A stretch of DNA of 64,000 nucleotides from Bacillota bacterium (GCA_025210655.1 JAOARG010000040.1:62001-126000), one strand, 5' to 3'; shown: positions 1 through 9,630, counted from the stretch's first letter. A program made the numbers and translations. The notes: generated by a model not told the origin, from the letters alone.

Positions 1-7
1 ATTACCA

Positions 8-877
8 ATGAAAGCGACAGCAAAATTAAGAGAGTTAATTAAAAACAAAGAGATATTAGTAGCACCAGGAGCTCATGACGCCCTTACAGCAAGAGTAATC
101 GAGAAGACTGGATTCAATGCAGTTTATATGACAGGATATGGACAGGCTGCAAGTGCATTAGGAAAGCCAGATATCGGTCTTCTTTCAATGACAGAGATGC
201 TAGATAGAGCTAGAAAATTAGTTAGCGCTGTAGATATTCCAGTAATTGCAGATGCTGATACAGGTTTTGGAAACGCTATCACAGTTATGAGAACTGTTGA
301 AGAGTATGAGGCAGCAGGTGTTGCAGCAATTCAGCTTGAGGACCAAGTAGCTCCTAAAAGATGTGGACACATGGTTGGAAGAAAAGTTATTCCAATGGAG
401 GAAATGGTAGGTAAAATCAAAGCTGCTAAGGCTGCTAGAAAAGATCCAGATCTTATGATTATTGCCCGTACAGATGCAAGAACAGTTCATGGTCTTGATG
501 AAGCTTTAAAGAGAGCTAAGGCTTATGAAGCTGCTGGAGCAGATATTATTTTCGTAGAGTCTGTAGAATCTGTTGAAGAAATGAAAAAAGTACATGAAGT
601 GATGGAAATACCTTCATTAGCAAACATGGTTGAGGGGGGAAGAACACCTCTTCTTAAGAATCAAGAACTTGAGAACCTTGGATACAGTTTAGTAATTTAT
701 CCAACAGCATCAACTTATGTTGCGTCAAAAGCTATGTTTACTTTAATGAATCAACTTAAGGATGATAACACTACAGAAACTTTCATGGACAATATGATTA
801 CATTTAGTGAGTTTAATACTTTAGTTGGTTTAGATGAGTTTGCTCAATTAGAAGAAGAGTATGTTGTAGAAGATTAA
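8..877 (+). CDS. dml: 2,3-dimethylmalate lyase (isocitrate lyase/PEP mutase family)
   Basis: Probable last enzyme of anaerobic nicotinate breakdown, splitting 2,3-dimethylmalate to propionate and pyruvate. The 289-residue protein has the PEP mutase/isocitrate lyase barrel signatures: DADTGFG at 82-88 (metal and substrate binding), EDQ at 111-113, and KRCGH at 117-121 with the catalytic Cys119. On sequence alone it could also be a methylisocitrate lyase (PrpB). The following enamidase and 6-hydroxynicotinate reductase genes decide for Dml, and no methylcitrate synthase or dehydratase is nearby. The ATG lies eight bases into the window, so its ribosome site and promoter are not visible. The preceding pathway genes presumably lie upstream of the window. 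Confidence 0.82.
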   Translation: MKATAKLRELIKNKEILVAPGAHDALTARVIEKTGFNAVYMTGYGQAASALGKPDIGLLSMTEMLDRARKLVSAVDIPVIADADTGFGNAITVMRTVEEYEAAGVAAIQLEDQVAPKRCGHMVGRKVIPMEEMVGKIKAAKAARKDPDLMIIARTDARTVHGLDEALKRAKAYEAAGADIIFVESVESVEEMKKVHEVMEIPSLANMVEGGRTPLLKNQELENLGYSLVIYPTASTYVASKAMFTLMNQLKDDNTTETFMDNMITFSEFNTLVGLDEFAQLEEEYVVED

Positions 878-888
878 TATTCAGAGTT

Positions 889-912
889 GGGAAGGCCCTA
901 ATGGGCTTTCCC
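889..912 (+). other. Intercistronic hairpin between dml and ena
   Basis: GGGAAGGCCC and GGGCTTTCCC form a 10-bp stem with one mismatch position around the loop TAAT. No long T tract follows, so this is more likely an mRNA-processing, stability or weak attenuation hairpin than a full terminator. It could set different expression of dml and the downstream genes. Confidence 0.5.
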
Positions 913-941
913 TATATGATAATGAATTGGGGGAGATTTTT

Positions 942-2102
942 TTGTCAGTACTAGGAATAAAGAACATTGGAACTATAGTATCAGGTGATATAGAAAAACC
1001 GGTAATTGAAGGATCAGCAATACTTGTTGTCGACGGAAAAATTCAGAAAATTGGATCAGAAGATATCCTTGAAAGTGTAAAATGTGACAAAATTATAGAC
1101 GCAAATGGAACTACTGTTATGCCAGGACTTATTGATTCCCATGTACATCCTGTTTTAGGTGATTTTACACCAAGACAAAATACTGTGGGTTTCATTAACA
1201 GTTCTATGCATGGTGGGGTTACAACAATGATTTCAGCTGGTGAACCTCATACACCAGGTAGACCTAAGGATGCTTCTGGTACTAAAGCTCTTGCTCTTTT
1301 AGGTCATAAAAGTAGTAGAAATGCTAGACCGGGTGGAGTGAAGCTTCATGGTGGTGCGCTTATTCTTGAAAAAGGATTAGTTGAAAAAGATTTTGAAGAT
1401 TTAGCAGCTGAGGGATGTTGGTTAGTTGGTGAAGTTGGTCTTGGATCTGTTAAGGATCCTGCTGAAGCATCTGTAATGGTTCAGTGGGCAAAGAAGAATG
1501 GTTTTAAAGTAATGATGCATACTGGTGGAACATCTATACCAGGATCTTCTACAATAACAGCTGAAGACGTAATGAAAACAAATCCAGATGTAGTTTCTCA
1601 CATAAACGGTGGACCAACTGCTATTCCTTTAGAAGAAGTTGATAAGTTAATAAATGATACAGATTTAGCGTTAGAACTTGTTCAGTGTGGTAACTACAAG
1701 GTTATGAAATATACTGTAAATCAAGCTAAGGAAAAAGGAAGTCTTCATAGAATAATCATGGGTAATGACTCACCTTCTGGATCAGGAATCATTCCATTAG
1801 GTATTCTTAGAACAATTTCTTATGTAGCTTCAGAGAGTGAAGTGAGTGGAGCTGAAGCAATTTGTTTTGCTACAGGAAACACTGCAAGAACATATGGACT
1901 TGATGTAGGAATAATTGCAGAAGGAAAAGAAGGAGATTTTGTAATTCTTGATGCTCCTATGGGTTCTGTAGGTGATGACTGTGTCAAAGCTCTTGAAGCA
2001 GGTGACATACCAGGGGTTTCAATGGTTGTAATTGATGGAGAGGTAATGTTTACTAAGAGTAGAAATACACCACCTCCAACAAGAAAGGCACAAATCATAT
2101 AG
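942..2102 (+). CDS. ena: Enamidase of nicotinate fermentation (amidohydrolase family)
   Basis: Hydrolyses 6-oxo-1,4,5,6-tetrahydronicotinate to 2-formylglutarate and ammonia. The sequence follows the Eubacterium barkeri enamidase closely: a beta-sandwich start, the metal-binding HxH at residues 67 and 69 (DSHVHP), then the blocks ARPGGVKLHGGA, HTGGTSIPGSS, SHINGGPTAI, GNDSPSG and the C-terminal SRNTPP. These match a bimetal amidohydrolase barrel. The start is the TTG at 942, seven bases after GGGGGAG. An in-frame TTG at 927 overlaps that ribosome site and is unlikely. The length of 386 residues is normal. It lies between dml and hnr on one strand, as expected for one operon. Confidence 0.88.
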   Translation: MSVLGIKNIGTIVSGDIEKPVIEGSAILVVDGKIQKIGSEDILESVKCDKIIDANGTTVMPGLIDSHVHPVLGDFTPRQNTVGFINSSMHGGVTTMISAGEPHTPGRPKDASGTKALALLGHKSSRNARPGGVKLHGGALILEKGLVEKDFEDLAAEGCWLVGEVGLGSVKDPAEASVMVQWAKKNGFKVMMHTGGTSIPGSSTITAEDVMKTNPDVVSHINGGPTAIPLEEVDKLINDTDLALELVQCGNYKVMKYTVNQAKEKGSLHRIIMGNDSPSGSGIIPLGILRTISYVASESEVSGAEAICFATGNTARTYGLDVGIIAEGKEGDFVILDAPMGSVGDDCVKALEAGDIPGVSMVVIDGEVMFTKSRNTPPPTRKAQII

Positions 2103-2125
2103 CAGACTAGGGGGGGAATTTTTCT

Positions 2126-3643
2126 ATGATAAATATAAGTTTGGACAAATGTAAAGGGTGTAATATTTGTGTTAAGAATTGTCCTGTTTCAGGTATTGAG
2201 GTAAAGGAGAAAAAAGCATATCTTACAGAGAATTGTGTTTCTTGTGGGATATGTGCAAGGGTATGTCCTTTTGGGGCTGTCGAAAGGGTAGATAATCCTG
2301 ATGAAGACAGCATAAAATGTACACATTGCCCTGTAAACTGTACTGTACCTGAGGGGAAAACAGGAGCATGTACAAGATATACCAATAAAGATGGTCAACT
2401 TGTTAGAAATAGAAAACTTGTAGTAGATGCGGTTACAAAAACGGGTGAAAAGCATTCACTTCCCTTTAAACCTGTAATTACTGCAGTAGGTAGTGGTACT
2501 AATTATCCTTGTTGTAGACCTGCACCTTTCATTGTTGAAGAAAAGGTTGAAAATGTTGACGTGGTTACTGTTGTAACAGAAGCACCTTTAAGTTATAGTG
2601 GTGTTAAAGTTAAGATTGATACTAATGTTCATATTGGTGAAGAGGGTGAAAAGGTTAAAAGAGATGGAAAAGTTGTAGGTATGATTACTACAGAAGAGTA
2701 CGGATCGAAGATGCTTACTGTAGGTGGAGCAAACTTACTTAGTAATGGTAATGATGGATTTATCGTAGCAAAGACAATAGTAGACCTTGCCAATGGTAGA
2801 CCGGTAGAACTTAAAGTAGCAAATGGATGTAAACTTGAAATTCAGCAAGGAAAAGCACCTGTTATAGACGGTATGAAGGAAAAACTTATGAGAGTTGGAT
2901 GTGGTAGTGCAACGATTGGTATGTTTGCGAGACAACTTTCAGGAGTAGTTGATGAAGCTATTATCCTTGATTACCATGTTATCGGTCTTCTTTCTGAGCA
3001 CTTTGCTGGTGAAGAAGTTGGTATGAAATATAGTGGTGTTGTTCCTTATGGTACAAGAAGTACTAGGGGAAGATATTTTGGAAAACATGGACATGGTTGG
3101 GGTGGAACAGAAGTAACAAGTCCTCTTGATGCTGTAACTAGTGTTAACATGGATCTTGCTTGGGCTGGAATGAAGATTCTTGTTACTGAGACTACTGGAC
3201 AAAAGGCATCTCTTTTAGAAGTACTTGAAGATGGATCTGTAAAGGAAATTTCAATGTCAGAGGATGTACTAAAAGCAGTTAAGATGATTTCTGATACATG
3301 TGAAGAATCGAGGGTTTCAATAATCTATACAGGTGGAACTGGTGGAAGTGCAAGAGCTGGTGTAACTACTTTCCCTAAGAAACTAACAGATGCTATACAC
3401 AATGATGAGGTTAAAATGACAGTAGCTGGAGCAGATGTATTTGTTCTTCCAGGTGGTGGAATAAACTTCATGGTTGATGTAGGGAAAATGGTTCCAGAAG
3501 CAACAACATGGGTACCAACACCTGCAACAGTAGCACCGGTTGAATATACAATGACTAGGGAAAAATTTGCTGAACTGGGTGGACATGAACAAAGTATTAT
3601 CACTAAGGAAGAGCTAATTAAGAGACTTAATTCAGGAGAATAG
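2126..3643 (+). CDS. hnr: 6-hydroxynicotinate reductase (ferredoxin-type iron-sulfur flavoprotein)
   Basis: Reduces 6-hydroxynicotinate to 1,4,5,6-tetrahydro-6-oxonicotinate, the step before enamidase. The N-terminus is a two-cluster ferredoxin domain: Cys9, 12, 15, 19 and Cys37, 40, 43, 47. A further Cys-rich patch follows at residues 65-82 (CTHC, C72, C82). The rest has no common domain name that I recognise but fits the Hnr family in length (505 residues) and in its conserved Gly-rich blocks. The family enzyme from E. barkeri is known as an iron-sulfur flavoprotein with bound flavin. A strong G-rich ribosome site precedes the ATG. The next gene begins only three bases after the stop. Confidence 0.85.
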   Translation: MINISLDKCKGCNICVKNCPVSGIEVKEKKAYLTENCVSCGICARVCPFGAVERVDNPDEDSIKCTHCPVNCTVPEGKTGACTRYTNKDGQLVRNRKLVVDAVTKTGEKHSLPFKPVITAVGSGTNYPCCRPAPFIVEEKVENVDVVTVVTEAPLSYSGVKVKIDTNVHIGEEGEKVKRDGKVVGMITTEEYGSKMLTVGGANLLSNGNDGFIVAKTIVDLANGRPVELKVANGCKLEIQQGKAPVIDGMKEKLMRVGCGSATIGMFARQLSGVVDEAIILDYHVIGLLSEHFAGEEVGMKYSGVVPYGTRSTRGRYFGKHGHGWGGTEVTSPLDAVTSVNMDLAWAGMKILVTETTGQKASLLEVLEDGSVKEISMSEDVLKAVKMISDTCEESRVSIIYTGGTGGSARAGVTTFPKKLTDAIHNDEVKMTVAGADVFVLPGGGINFMVDVGKMVPEATTWVPTPATVAPVEYTMTREKFAELGGHEQSIITKEELIKRLNSGE

Positions 3644-3646
3644 ACT

Positions 3647-4486
3647 ATGATAGGAGAACTTCAGGATAAAAGAATATTTTTAAATCACGGACCTATACAA
3701 ATGGCTTTAGATATTTGGGCAGAAGATGAAAGGGTTCCTTCCCTTGCAAGGGAAGTAGCATCTTATATTATCAGTGAATTTGAAAAACTGGCGATATATC
3801 TACCAAATCTTAAGAAGATGAGGTATTACTCTGAGATTGATTCAAGTAATCCGGATGTTCTTAATAAAATGATAGCATCAGTAAATCTTCTTGGTGATGA
3901 TGATATGAATACATTAGGAGCTGTGGCAGGATCTTTTTCTGACATAGCTCTTGAAAAGGCCCTTGAGCTTGGGGCTACAAGGGTGATTATAAACAATGGT
4001 GGGGATATAGCTCTTAAGGATCTTACAGGTAAGAAAATTAAGGTAGGAATCCCCCTTGGGAATTCTTCCAAAAGTCAGGTAGTCATAAATATTGGTAAAG
4101 ATGATGGCATTGGAGGAATATGTACCAGTGGAATGGGTGGACGAAGTTTTACAAAGGGAATAGCTACAGCAGCAGTTGTCTTTGCTAAAAGTGCATCTAT
4201 AGCTGATTCCTGTGCAACCCACGTAGCTAATATGACAGATGTAGAAGATGATAGTATTTTAAGGTGTTTGGCAGAAGAAATAGATTCAGGTACTGATATA
4301 CCAGGTAGAATAGTAACACTTGGAATAAAGGGACTGAGTACAAGACAAAAACACATTGCATTACTTAATGGTGCAACAGCAGCTGAAAAATTAATAGCTA
4401 GGGATGTTATTAAGGGTTCGATAATTTGCATAGAGGATTATGTAGTTAAAGTGCCTGATAATCTTCTAGTAGAAAGATTAAAATAA
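3647..4486 (+). CDS. UPF0280 family protein, ApbE-like fold
   Basis: A 279-residue protein starting three bases after hnr and so probably translationally coupled to it. It shows the hallmarks of the UPF0280/ApbE-like superfamily: NNGGD at 116-120 followed by a strand ending VGIP, a GICTSG block near 157-162, and ADSCATH at 186-192, matching the ADAxAT signature of ApbE flavin transferases. ApbE proteins attach FMN to threonine residues of redox proteins. The function of UPF0280 is not established. Placement directly behind hnr, whose product is a flavoprotein, suggests a flavin-attachment or maturation role, but that is inference. Confidence 0.75.
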   Translation: MIGELQDKRIFLNHGPIQMALDIWAEDERVPSLAREVASYIISEFEKLAIYLPNLKKMRYYSEIDSSNPDVLNKMIASVNLLGDDDMNTLGAVAGSFSDIALEKALELGATRVIINNGGDIALKDLTGKKIKVGIPLGNSSKSQVVINIGKDDGIGGICTSGMGGRSFTKGIATAAVVFAKSASIADSCATHVANMTDVEDDSILRCLAEEIDSGTDIPGRIVTLGIKGLSTRQKHIALLNGATAAEKLIARDVIKGSIICIEDYVVKVPDNLLVERLK

Positions 4487-4510
4487 ACTAATTTATGGGA
4501 GGAATATAAA

Positions 4511-5095
4511 ATGGATATTAAAATAAGAAAGTATTATACATTTGTAGAAGAAATTAAAGCTGATGGTCAAAAGGAAGTTGAAGGAAACAATGTTAGAGCG
4601 TCTATCGCAGTAGTATTTGAAAATCCTTTTGCAGGCAAATATGTTGAGGATTTAAGTCCTTTATCTGAGTTTAGTGCTTCTATAGCTCCAGAGTTAGTTG
4701 AGAAAGTTTTAAGAGCTGCTGGAATTGAGCAGTCAGAAGCAGAGTCTTATGGTAAAGCTGCTATTGTTGGTGGTAATGGTGAACTTGAGCACGGGGCTGC
4801 TTTAATGCATCCAACACTAGGTAAGCCTTTCAGAGCAGGACTAGGTGGAGGTAAGGCTATTATTCCTTCAGTAAAGAAAATGGGATATCCAGGTTGTGCA
4901 ATTGATGTTCCTCTACATTACAAAGATGCAGCATTTGTAAGAAGTCACTTTGATGCTATGGAAGTAAGAGTTCCAGATGCACCAAGAGATAATGAGTTAG
5001 TTCTTATTCTATCTGTTACAAATTGCGGAAGACCACATCCAAGAGTTGGTGGGCTTACTAAAGAAGAAGCTAAGTGTGAAGATGGTCTAAGATAA
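4511..5095 (+). CDS. DUF1185 ('amino acid synthesis') family protein
   Basis: A 194-residue protein preceded by a clear GGGAGGAA ribosome site. It carries the DUF1185 blocks: EASIAV-like (here RASIAVVFENPFAG), a central GKAAIVGGNGELEHGAA with HPTLGKPFR, GGGKAIIPS, and a C-terminal NCGRPHPRVGGL. The family's reaction is not known to me. It is often annotated only as an amino acid synthesis family protein. As the last gene of this nicotinate operon it may act on a pathway intermediate or assist one of the enzymes. Nothing in the sequence shows which. Confidence 0.7.
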   Translation: MDIKIRKYYTFVEEIKADGQKEVEGNNVRASIAVVFENPFAGKYVEDLSPLSEFSASIAPELVEKVLRAAGIEQSEAESYGKAAIVGGNGELEHGAALMHPTLGKPFRAGLGGGKAIIPSVKKMGYPGCAIDVPLHYKDAAFVRSHFDAMEVRVPDAPRDNELVLILSVTNCGRPHPRVGGLTKEEAKCEDGLR

Positions 5096-5133
5096 TAAAA
5101 GAAGCATAGGATATTTAAAAATGCCATAACGTC

Positions 5134-5192
5134 CCTCCCCTCTGTCAAAGTATCAGGTAAATTCCTTAAAATTTTGGCAGGGGGGATTTTAT
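5134..5192 (+). terminator. Terminator closing the nicotinate operon
   Basis: The stem CCCCTCTGTCAAA (5137-5149) pairs with TTTTGGCAGGGGGG (5172-5185) with G-U pairs, followed by ATTTTATGTTT. It separates the catabolic operon from the housekeeping genes that follow. The long A/T-rich loop is unusual but the stem is convincing. Confidence 0.6.
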
Positions 5193-5246
5193 GTTTGTCT
5201 AGAATGTTATAAAATAGAATATGACATGAAAAGATGGAGGTAAGAG

Positions 5247-6344
5247 ATGAAGAAAATTTTGGCAGTATTATTATTACTTATTCTAGCAATAAATGTGTCC
5301 TTTTGTGATGGAAATGGGGAGGCAGTTGATTATAGCTATGAAAAGGCAAAGGTTTTAAGTGTTACAGATAGGAACTACATAGAAAATGGTGAAGAATATT
5401 TAGTACAGCTTGTTGATTTGGAAATAATAAGTGGAGATTATAAAGGTGAAAAGGCCACGGTGGAAAATGGTCTAAGTGGAAATTTTGTATATAAGGTTGA
5501 ATCAAAGCCAGGCATGGAACTTATTGTTGCTATAAATGATTCAGCTGAAGATTTGGAAGTTATAATTACGGATTACTCTAGGGAAAAATATATTAAATGG
5601 GTTTTGATATTGTTTGTGGCAGTACTTCTACTTGTAGGTAAATCAAAGGGCTTAAAGACTTTGATAACTTTAGCTACAACCATACTATTAATAATTAAAT
5701 TTATGATTCCTTTTATGCTTAAGGGATATAATCCAATAATTCTAGCTATAGTAACAGCCATAATAATTACTAACTTTACCTTATATTTTGTTGCTGGAGT
5801 CAATAAGAAGAGTTTTTCGGCTATTATTGGTACGACTTTTGGAGTTGTTATTTCTGGTATAATAGCTTATATAATAGGCCTTAAAGCTAATATGACAGGT
5901 CTAAGTGGTATGGAAGCTGGAATGCTTATGTATATTCCTCAAGGAGTTACATTTGATTATAGGGGAATATTATTTGCGGGAATAATCCTTGGTTCATTAG
6001 GTGCTGTAATGGATGTCGCTATGTCAATTTCATCATCCATAAGCGAGCTGTATTCAATAGATGATAGCCTTAGTGCTAAAAGACTATTTAAGTCAGGGAT
6101 GAATGTTGGTAGGGATATTATGGGTACCATGGCAAATACCCTTATATTAGCTTACACAGGTGGATCTCTACAGCTAATGATGATATTTATGGCATACAGT
6201 ACCCCTGCAAGGAAAATTTTTAATCTCGATATAATTTCTACTGAAATAATTAGATCTCTAGCTGGAAGTATGGGACTTATTCTAACTATTCCAATAACTG
6301 CAGCTATAACAGTATTTTTTATTAAAAAAGTTCATATTGACTAA
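5247..6344 (+). CDS. YibE/F family multi-pass membrane protein
   Basis: The 365-residue protein has a cleavable or anchoring signal segment (residues 1-20), an extracytoplasmic beta-rich domain to about residue 115, then at least seven hydrophobic helices. The helical part carries the family blocks GKSKGLKTL, GVTFDYRGILFAGIILGSLGAVMDVAMSI (not quoted in full as a motif) and NTLILAYTGGSLQL. This is the YibE/F family, of uncertain function and sometimes proposed to be a transporter. GATGGAGG precedes the ATG. It stands alone between the nicotinate terminator and comEC. Confidence 0.8.
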   Translation: MKKILAVLLLLILAINVSFCDGNGEAVDYSYEKAKVLSVTDRNYIENGEEYLVQLVDLEIISGDYKGEKATVENGLSGNFVYKVESKPGMELIVAINDSAEDLEVIITDYSREKYIKWVLILFVAVLLLVGKSKGLKTLITLATTILLIIKFMIPFMLKGYNPIILAIVTAIIITNFTLYFVAGVNKKSFSAIIGTTFGVVISGIIAYIIGLKANMTGLSGMEAGMLMYIPQGVTFDYRGILFAGIILGSLGAVMDVAMSISSSISELYSIDDSLSAKRLFKSGMNVGRDIMGTMANTLILAYTGGSLQLMMIFMAYSTPARKIFNLDIISTEIIRSLAGSMGLILTIPITAAITVFFIKKVHID

Positions 6345-6408
6345 TTACAAATAAAAGACTTATTTACAAAATAAGGGATTAGAATTATAATAACCATAGG
6401 TGATGAAT

Positions 6409-8592
6409 ATGAAGAGACCTGTGGTTATTATTTTTTTATTTTTAATATTAGGGATACTATCATACAATGATATGTTTTTAGGAATCCTGTTGAGCTTCTG
6501 CACTATGATGTTTTTAATATTTAATAAGTTGATTTCCTTCAAGGGAATACTATTTCTAGTGCTTCTGATTATTATAGGAAATCTATATATTGGATTTTTT
6601 GATTATAAGATACCATATGGAGAAAAGAAGTCTTTGATAATTGATATTGAAAGGGAGTTTGAAGACTACTATAAAGTTAGTGTGTTAGAGCCGTCTATTT
6701 ATAGTGGGATGAAGGCGAATGTATCTAGTGACTTAATACTTGAAGAGGGTAAAAGATATAAGGTGTTTGCTAGTTTTTCTAAGGACTATGTTCAGTATAA
6801 CCCTAACACCTTTAATTTTGAGTATTACAGCAAATCGAAAAAATCACTAGGATTTCTTTATATTAATAGTATCAGTGAAGAAATTGGATATGGGTCGATT
6901 CTAAGTAGATGCCGAATTTATATGAGAAACAGGATACAAAGTATTTCTAATACTGTTTCAAAAAGAAATTATCCTATATTTTATTGTTTTCTTACGGGTG
7001 ATGATAGTCTCCTTAGTGAGGAAGTACTTGAAAAATATAGAGACATATCAATTGCCCATCTTATGGCTGTATCAGGATTTCATATTGCCCTAATCTATGG
7101 TCTTATATACAAATGTCTAGGTTTTTTTAGAGTTCCCAAAAACCAGAAGAAACTAATGTCACTACTAATTGTTTTTCTCTATGTTCTCCTAGTTTCTAAT
7201 GGTGTTTCAAGTTTACGTGCATTTGTATTTATCTTGATTTCGGAGTTGGGATACTTTATTGATAGAAGAAGGGACATGCTATGTACTCTGTCTATAACAG
7301 GCTTGATTTTTTTATTATATAACCCCTATACACTTTGGGATATAGGTTTTCAGTTATCATTTTTAGCGGTGCTTTCAATAATTCTGTTTTCACCAATCAT
7401 AAAAAAGCTGGTAAAATGGGATATTCTTTCTATACCACTCTCGGTGAATGTTCTTATATTGCCTATATCTGCCTATTGGTTTGGAAAAGTGTATGTATTT
7501 TCAATAATAGCTAATGTAGTAATGGTATTTATATTTGCTATATTTTATCCATTTCTACTCCTTGCCTTTTTAGTGAATAATTTTATAGTTAACTTCTTAT
7601 GGATGAATAAAATCCTAGATGTATTTTATAGATTTTTTTACTATTTAATTGAATTGTTTTGGTCTAGCACTTCTATCAGTATAATAGAGGGGAAGAAGTT
7701 GTTTTTACTAGAGGATGTGTATGTTCATTGGTCTTTACTAATCATTTTATATACTCTTATTCTTCTAATGCTTTTTAGAAAAGAGAAAAAAATAAATCTT
7801 AAGATGAATTTGATTATTGTTACACTTATGATTGCATTTTCTTTAGTCATTTCATACAATAGCCTGCATATAGATTATTTTGATATAGGTCAAGGGGATT
7901 GCATATACATAAAAAAGGGGAAGAAGGATATTCTTATTGATTCGGGATATGATTACAAAGAGGGGAATCTTGAGGAAATACTTCTTCGTAATGGTATTAA
8001 GCACATTGATGTTTTTATCCTTTCACACAGTCATAGGGATCATTATGGAGGCCTTATAAATCTAAAAAAGGTAACGATAGATCGAATCTACATGAGTAAG
8101 GGTAATTATATTGATAAGTTTGAAAATTATCGGGATAATATAGTATTTGTTGAAGATCTACTTGAATTGGATGTGGGTGGGCTTTCTCTTGTCCTTATTC
8201 CAGGTTTAGATGAAGATAGTAATATTAATAATAGATCAATATATGTAAATATGAATTATGATAATAAAAGTTATTTGTTTACAGGTGATGGAGAGAAGGA
8301 GGTAGAAAATAGAAACATGAGAGACTTTTCATCATATATGTCCAATATAGATGTACTTAAGGTTCCGCATCATGGTTCTAAAAGCTCATCTTCTATGGAA
8401 TTTATTGATAAATCTAAGCCAAGATATGCTATAATTCAAGTTGGAGAGAATAGATATGGTTTGCCGGATGATACGGTTAGAGATAGATATTTAAGTCGTG
8501 GTATTAAATTATATGATAATCAAAGTGATGGATGTGTTAGCTTAAGAAGTTTTGATGGTTATTTTATGATTCGTACTTATAGAAGGAGATAA
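6409..8592 (+). CDS. comEC: DNA internalization-related competence protein ComEC/Rec2
   Basis: Inner-membrane channel for uptake of single-stranded DNA. The N-terminal third contains a short membrane region and an OB-like extracytoplasmic segment. The central ComEC domain has the conserved AVSGFHIALIYG and the membrane segments around GVSSLRAF and DIGFQLSF. The C-terminus is a metallo-beta-lactamase domain with HSHRDH at residues 540-545 and later PHHGSK. The start is taken as the ATG at 6409, six bases after ATAGGTG. The GTG at 6400 is part of that ribosome site. Four bases separate it from holA, a common clostridial pairing. Confidence 0.9.
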   Translation: MKRPVVIIFLFLILGILSYNDMFLGILLSFCTMMFLIFNKLISFKGILFLVLLIIIGNLYIGFFDYKIPYGEKKSLIIDIEREFEDYYKVSVLEPSIYSGMKANVSSDLILEEGKRYKVFASFSKDYVQYNPNTFNFEYYSKSKKSLGFLYINSISEEIGYGSILSRCRIYMRNRIQSISNTVSKRNYPIFYCFLTGDDSLLSEEVLEKYRDISIAHLMAVSGFHIALIYGLIYKCLGFFRVPKNQKKLMSLLIVFLYVLLVSNGVSSLRAFVFILISELGYFIDRRRDMLCTLSITGLIFLLYNPYTLWDIGFQLSFLAVLSIILFSPIIKKLVKWDILSIPLSVNVLILPISAYWFGKVYVFSIIANVVMVFIFAIFYPFLLLAFLVNNFIVNFLWMNKILDVFYRFFYYLIELFWSSTSISIIEGKKLFLLEDVYVHWSLLIILYTLILLMLFRKEKKINLKMNLIIVTLMIAFSLVISYNSLHIDYFDIGQGDCIYIKKGKKDILIDSGYDYKEGNLEEILLRNGIKHIDVFILSHSHRDHYGGLINLKKVTIDRIYMSKGNYIDKFENYRDNIVFVEDLLELDVGGLSLVLIPGLDEDSNINNRSIYVNMNYDNKSYLFTGDGEKEVENRNMRDFSSYMSNIDVLKVPHHGSKSSSSMEFIDKSKPRYAIIQVGENRYGLPDDTVRDRYLSRGIKLYDNQSDGCVSLRSFDGYFMIRTYRRR

Positions 8593-8595
8593 TAT

Positions 8596-9630
8596 ATGGG
8601 ATACAAAGACAGTTTTAAATCTGTAGATAAGGGAGAATTGAATACGGTTTATTTCCTACATGGAAGGGAAGAATACCTTATTGATAAATTAGTAGAGAAA
8701 ATAGTTGAAAAAACAGTAGAAGGTCCCGGTAAGGATCTTAATTACGAAGTGTATGATGGTGATTATAGCGTTTGTGATATGATTAAATCTGCAGATAGTT
8801 TGCCGGTGTTTAATCCTTATAGGCTTATAGTTATGAAGAATGGTGAAAATCTTTTTAAGCTGAATACTGAGTCTCAAGAGTATAAAGATTTTATGTCATA
8901 TATAAAAGAACCATCTGAAGCCACAGTACTTGTTGTTGAGGCTAGGGGAAGTATTGATAAGAGAAAAGCTATATTCAAAGGTATTAAGTCCTTTTCTCAA
9001 GTAGTTGACTTCGGTAAGCTTGATGAGAATGATTTGAAAAAATGGGTTAAGAAGCAGTTTTCATCAAATGGCATCAATATTTCAAATCCAGTATTATTTT
9101 ACTTTATAAAGCAAGTTGGTTATCTGACAAGGGATTCTGAAAAAACACTTTATGAACTGTATAATGAAATTCAAAAGCTTGTCAATTTAGTGTCTTCCAA
9201 AGGTGAAGTTGAAAGTGAAGATATTGATAAAATAATAGAAAAACCAATGGAAAATAATATATTCAGTCTTGTTGATGCTATAGGGGATAGAAATGGAGAC
9301 AGGGCTTTTAAAGTACTAAATGATTTAGTATATAAAGGAACCAATGAGGTATTTATCTTAACTATGGTTACAAGACATTTTAGAATATTAAATGACTTTT
9401 CAAAACTAAAAAAAGAAGGTTATACAGCAGGTTCAATCTCAAAAGAACTAGGGCTTCACCAATATGTAGGAAAAAAATACTCAGGCCAAGCCAGTAAATT
9501 TTCCCCTTCGTATATAAGCACTATGTTTAATTACTGTGCAGAATTTGACGAGGGAATAAAGACAGGTAAGTTAGGTGGAAGACTTGCTATAGAATTGTTA
9601 ATTGCAAAAGCCTTAAATACAAAGAACTAG
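8596..9630 (+). CDS. holA: DNA polymerase III subunit delta
   Basis: Clamp-loader subunit that opens the sliding clamp. At 344 residues it has the family length. The N-terminal block YFLHGREEYLID corresponds to the usual YLLYGxExYLI. The middle contains the typical LKKWVKKQF region and ENNIFSLVDAIGDRN, where the family reads NIFELxDAI. The C-terminal helical collar ends RLAIELLIAKAL. The ribosome site GAAGGAGA precedes the ATG by five bases. It is the last gene of a comEC-holA unit and is followed by a strong terminator. Confidence 0.93.
   Translation: MGYKDSFKSVDKGELNTVYFLHGREEYLIDKLVEKIVEKTVEGPGKDLNYEVYDGDYSVCDMIKSADSLPVFNPYRLIVMKNGENLFKLNTESQEYKDFMSYIKEPSEATVLVVEARGSIDKRKAIFKGIKSFSQVVDFGKLDENDLKKWVKKQFSSNGINISNPVLFYFIKQVGYLTRDSEKTLYELYNEIQKLVNLVSSKGEVESEDIDKIIEKPMENNIFSLVDAIGDRNGDRAFKVLNDLVYKGTNEVFILTMVTRHFRILNDFSKLKKEGYTAGSISKELGLHQYVGKKYSGQASKFSPSYISTMFNYCAEFDEGIKTGKLGGRLAIELLIAKALNTKN

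Noticed and set aside
8-877. Methylisocitrate lyase (PrpB) of the methylcitrate cycle
   Set aside because: The next genes are enamidase and 6-hydroxynicotinate reductase, and no methylcitrate genes are present, so dimethylmalate lyase fits better.
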